Source: an uncultured Asticcacaulis sp. (GTDB lineage: Bacteria > Pseudomonadota > Alphaproteobacteria > Caulobacterales > Caulobacteraceae). Taken from it: a DNA stretch of 6,963 nucleotides. The position numbers and the translations under genes are program-made. Shown in pieces: positions 6,217 through 6,963 of the stretch; within the stretch, counting starts at the first letter, position 1, and every line of letters starts with the position of its first letter. Below the pieces are notes generated by a model, which was not told the DNA's origin, made no database searches, and saw only the letters and a list, made by a program, of their open reading frames with translations. The stretch covers positions 1 to 6,963 of the forward strand of contig CAMLIY010000167.1 in assembly GCA_946480125.1 (NCBI GenBank), read 5' to 3'.

Positions 6217-6963
6217 TGACACATTTCCTGAAAACCGGAACACTTACGGCTGCGCTCTTGCTCAGTGCCTGCGCCTCGACGCCTTATGAGACGCCGAAAG
6301 TGCCGATGACGGCATCGTTCAGCCATGCCGGTGACGGCACGGCCTCCGCCAATCCGTCCGCCGACTGGTGGACCGCCTTTGGCGATCCTTCGCTTAACAC
6401 ACTGGTCACCGATGTGCTGGCGCGCAATAACGATCTTGCCTCCGCCGCCCTGCGTGTGCAGCAGGCGCAACTGGTGGCCGGACTGACGCGGCTCGATCAG
6501 TTTCCGTCGGCGTCAGGCGGTCTGAGCGCCAGCACCTCGGACAGCACGCGCTATTCGGCCAATCTGGGCGTCTCCTATGAGGTCGATCTGTGGGGCCGCC
6601 TCGCCGCCAATAGCCGCGCCGCCAACTGGGAAGCGCAGGCCACCGAAGAAGATCGCCAGGCCGCTCAACTGGCTCTGATCGGCACCACCGCCGAACTTTA
6701 CTGGCGCATCGCCTATACCCATCAGCAAATCGCGGTCGGCGAGCAGAACCTGGACTACGCCCTCAAGGTGCGCGACCTGATTACCATCCAGCACAATGCC
6801 GGCGCGGTTTCCGGCGTCGAAGTGGCCGAAGCCGATCAAAGCGTCAATTCGCAGCGCGCCAGCCTGTCCGATCTGCAACAGCAACTGGTCGAATACCGCT
6901 CGGCCGTCACTGTCCTTCTGGGCGGCAATCCGTGGCCGGAAACCAGCGAACCGCAAAGCCTGC
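6216..6963 (+). CDS. NodT-family outer-membrane efflux lipoprotein, C-terminal part outside the window
   Basis: Outer-membrane channel of a tripartite efflux pump (TolC superfamily, OEP repeats). The 249 codons present are about half of the usual 450-500. The N-terminus is a lipoprotein signal: basic K6, hydrophobic LTAALLL (10-16), then the lipobox LSAC with lipidated C19; the next residue is Ala, not Asp, so outer-membrane sorting is expected. Family landmarks follow: DWWTAFGDPSLNTLV at 50-64, NNDLASAALRVQQAQ at 71-85, SYEVDLWGR at 120-128, AELYWRIAY at 159-167 and HNAGAVSGVEVAEAD at 193-207, the end of the first OEP repeat. The start at 6216 overlaps the macB stop by one base and gives a well-formed signal peptide. 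The neighbours indicate it is the dedicated exit duct of this MacAB pump. OprM/OpmQ-type names are possible, but a specific symbol is not justified. Confidence 0.93.
   Translation, partial: MTHFLKTGTLTAALLLSACASTPYETPKVPMTASFSHAGDGTASANPSADWWTAFGDPSLNTLVTDVLARNNDLASAALRVQQAQLVAGLTRLDQFPSASGGLSASTSDSTRYSANLGVSYEVDLWGRLAANSRAANWEAQATEEDRQAAQLALIGTTAELYWRIAYTHQQIAVGEQNLDYALKVRDLITIQHNAGAVSGVEVAEADQSVNSQRASLSDLQQQLVEYRSAVTVLLGGNPWPETSEPQSL

Noticed and set aside
5584..6243. Open frame of 219 codons on the minus strand
   Set aside because: Antisense to macB and the start of the lipoprotein gene. It is rich in Asp, His and Arg, as expected from reverse-reading of a membrane-protein gene, with no family match I recognise.

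Overview
The window looks like ordinary chromosome from a GC-rich (roughly 60% by eye) alphaproteobacterium. The best clue is a GAAC-N7-GAAC direct repeat upstream of dinB, which is the alphaproteobacterial form of the LexA (SOS) box. The protein styles (DUF72 protein, NodT-type outer-membrane lipoprotein) fit a Caulobacteraceae-like organism such as Caulobacter or Asticcacaulis, but that genus-level guess is weak and unchecked.

Layout. Positions 1-1002, minus strand: dinB (DNA polymerase IV), with its C-terminal end outside the window. Positions 1003-1129: a divergent intergenic region holding the LexA box, a candidate dinB promoter, a short inverted repeat, and a strong ribosome binding site for the rightward gene. 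Positions 1130-2917, plus strand: a two-gene unit, a DUF72/YecE-like protein followed with no gap by a Gfo/Idh/MocA-family NAD(P)-dependent oxidoreductase. Positions 2918-3024: a short AT-richer spacer with a T run but no convincing terminator. Positions 3025-6963, plus strand: a tripartite efflux operon of macA-like periplasmic adaptor, macB-like ABC transporter (ATPase and permease fused) and a NodT-family outer-membrane lipoprotein channel cut by the right edge.

How the genes work together. The three efflux genes are nearly contiguous (12 bp between the first two, 1 bp overlap between the last two). They should make one trans-envelope pump: MacB hydrolyses ATP at the inner membrane, MacA bridges the periplasm, and the lipoprotein forms the exit duct. 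The arrangement resembles the Pseudomonas PvdR-PvdT-OpmQ type, which has a dedicated outer-membrane partner instead of a shared TolC. The substrate cannot be read from the sequence. dinB is a translesion polymerase probably repressed by LexA. The role of the DUF72/oxidoreductase pair is unknown.

I found no RNA gene, mobile element, CRISPR array or obviously new system. The points most worth a second look are regulatory: the SOS box at dinB, an unusual macA start overlapped by a possible 19-codon leader ORF, and a duplicated GGCATGTAA motif that places an ATG-TAA start-stop directly before macB.
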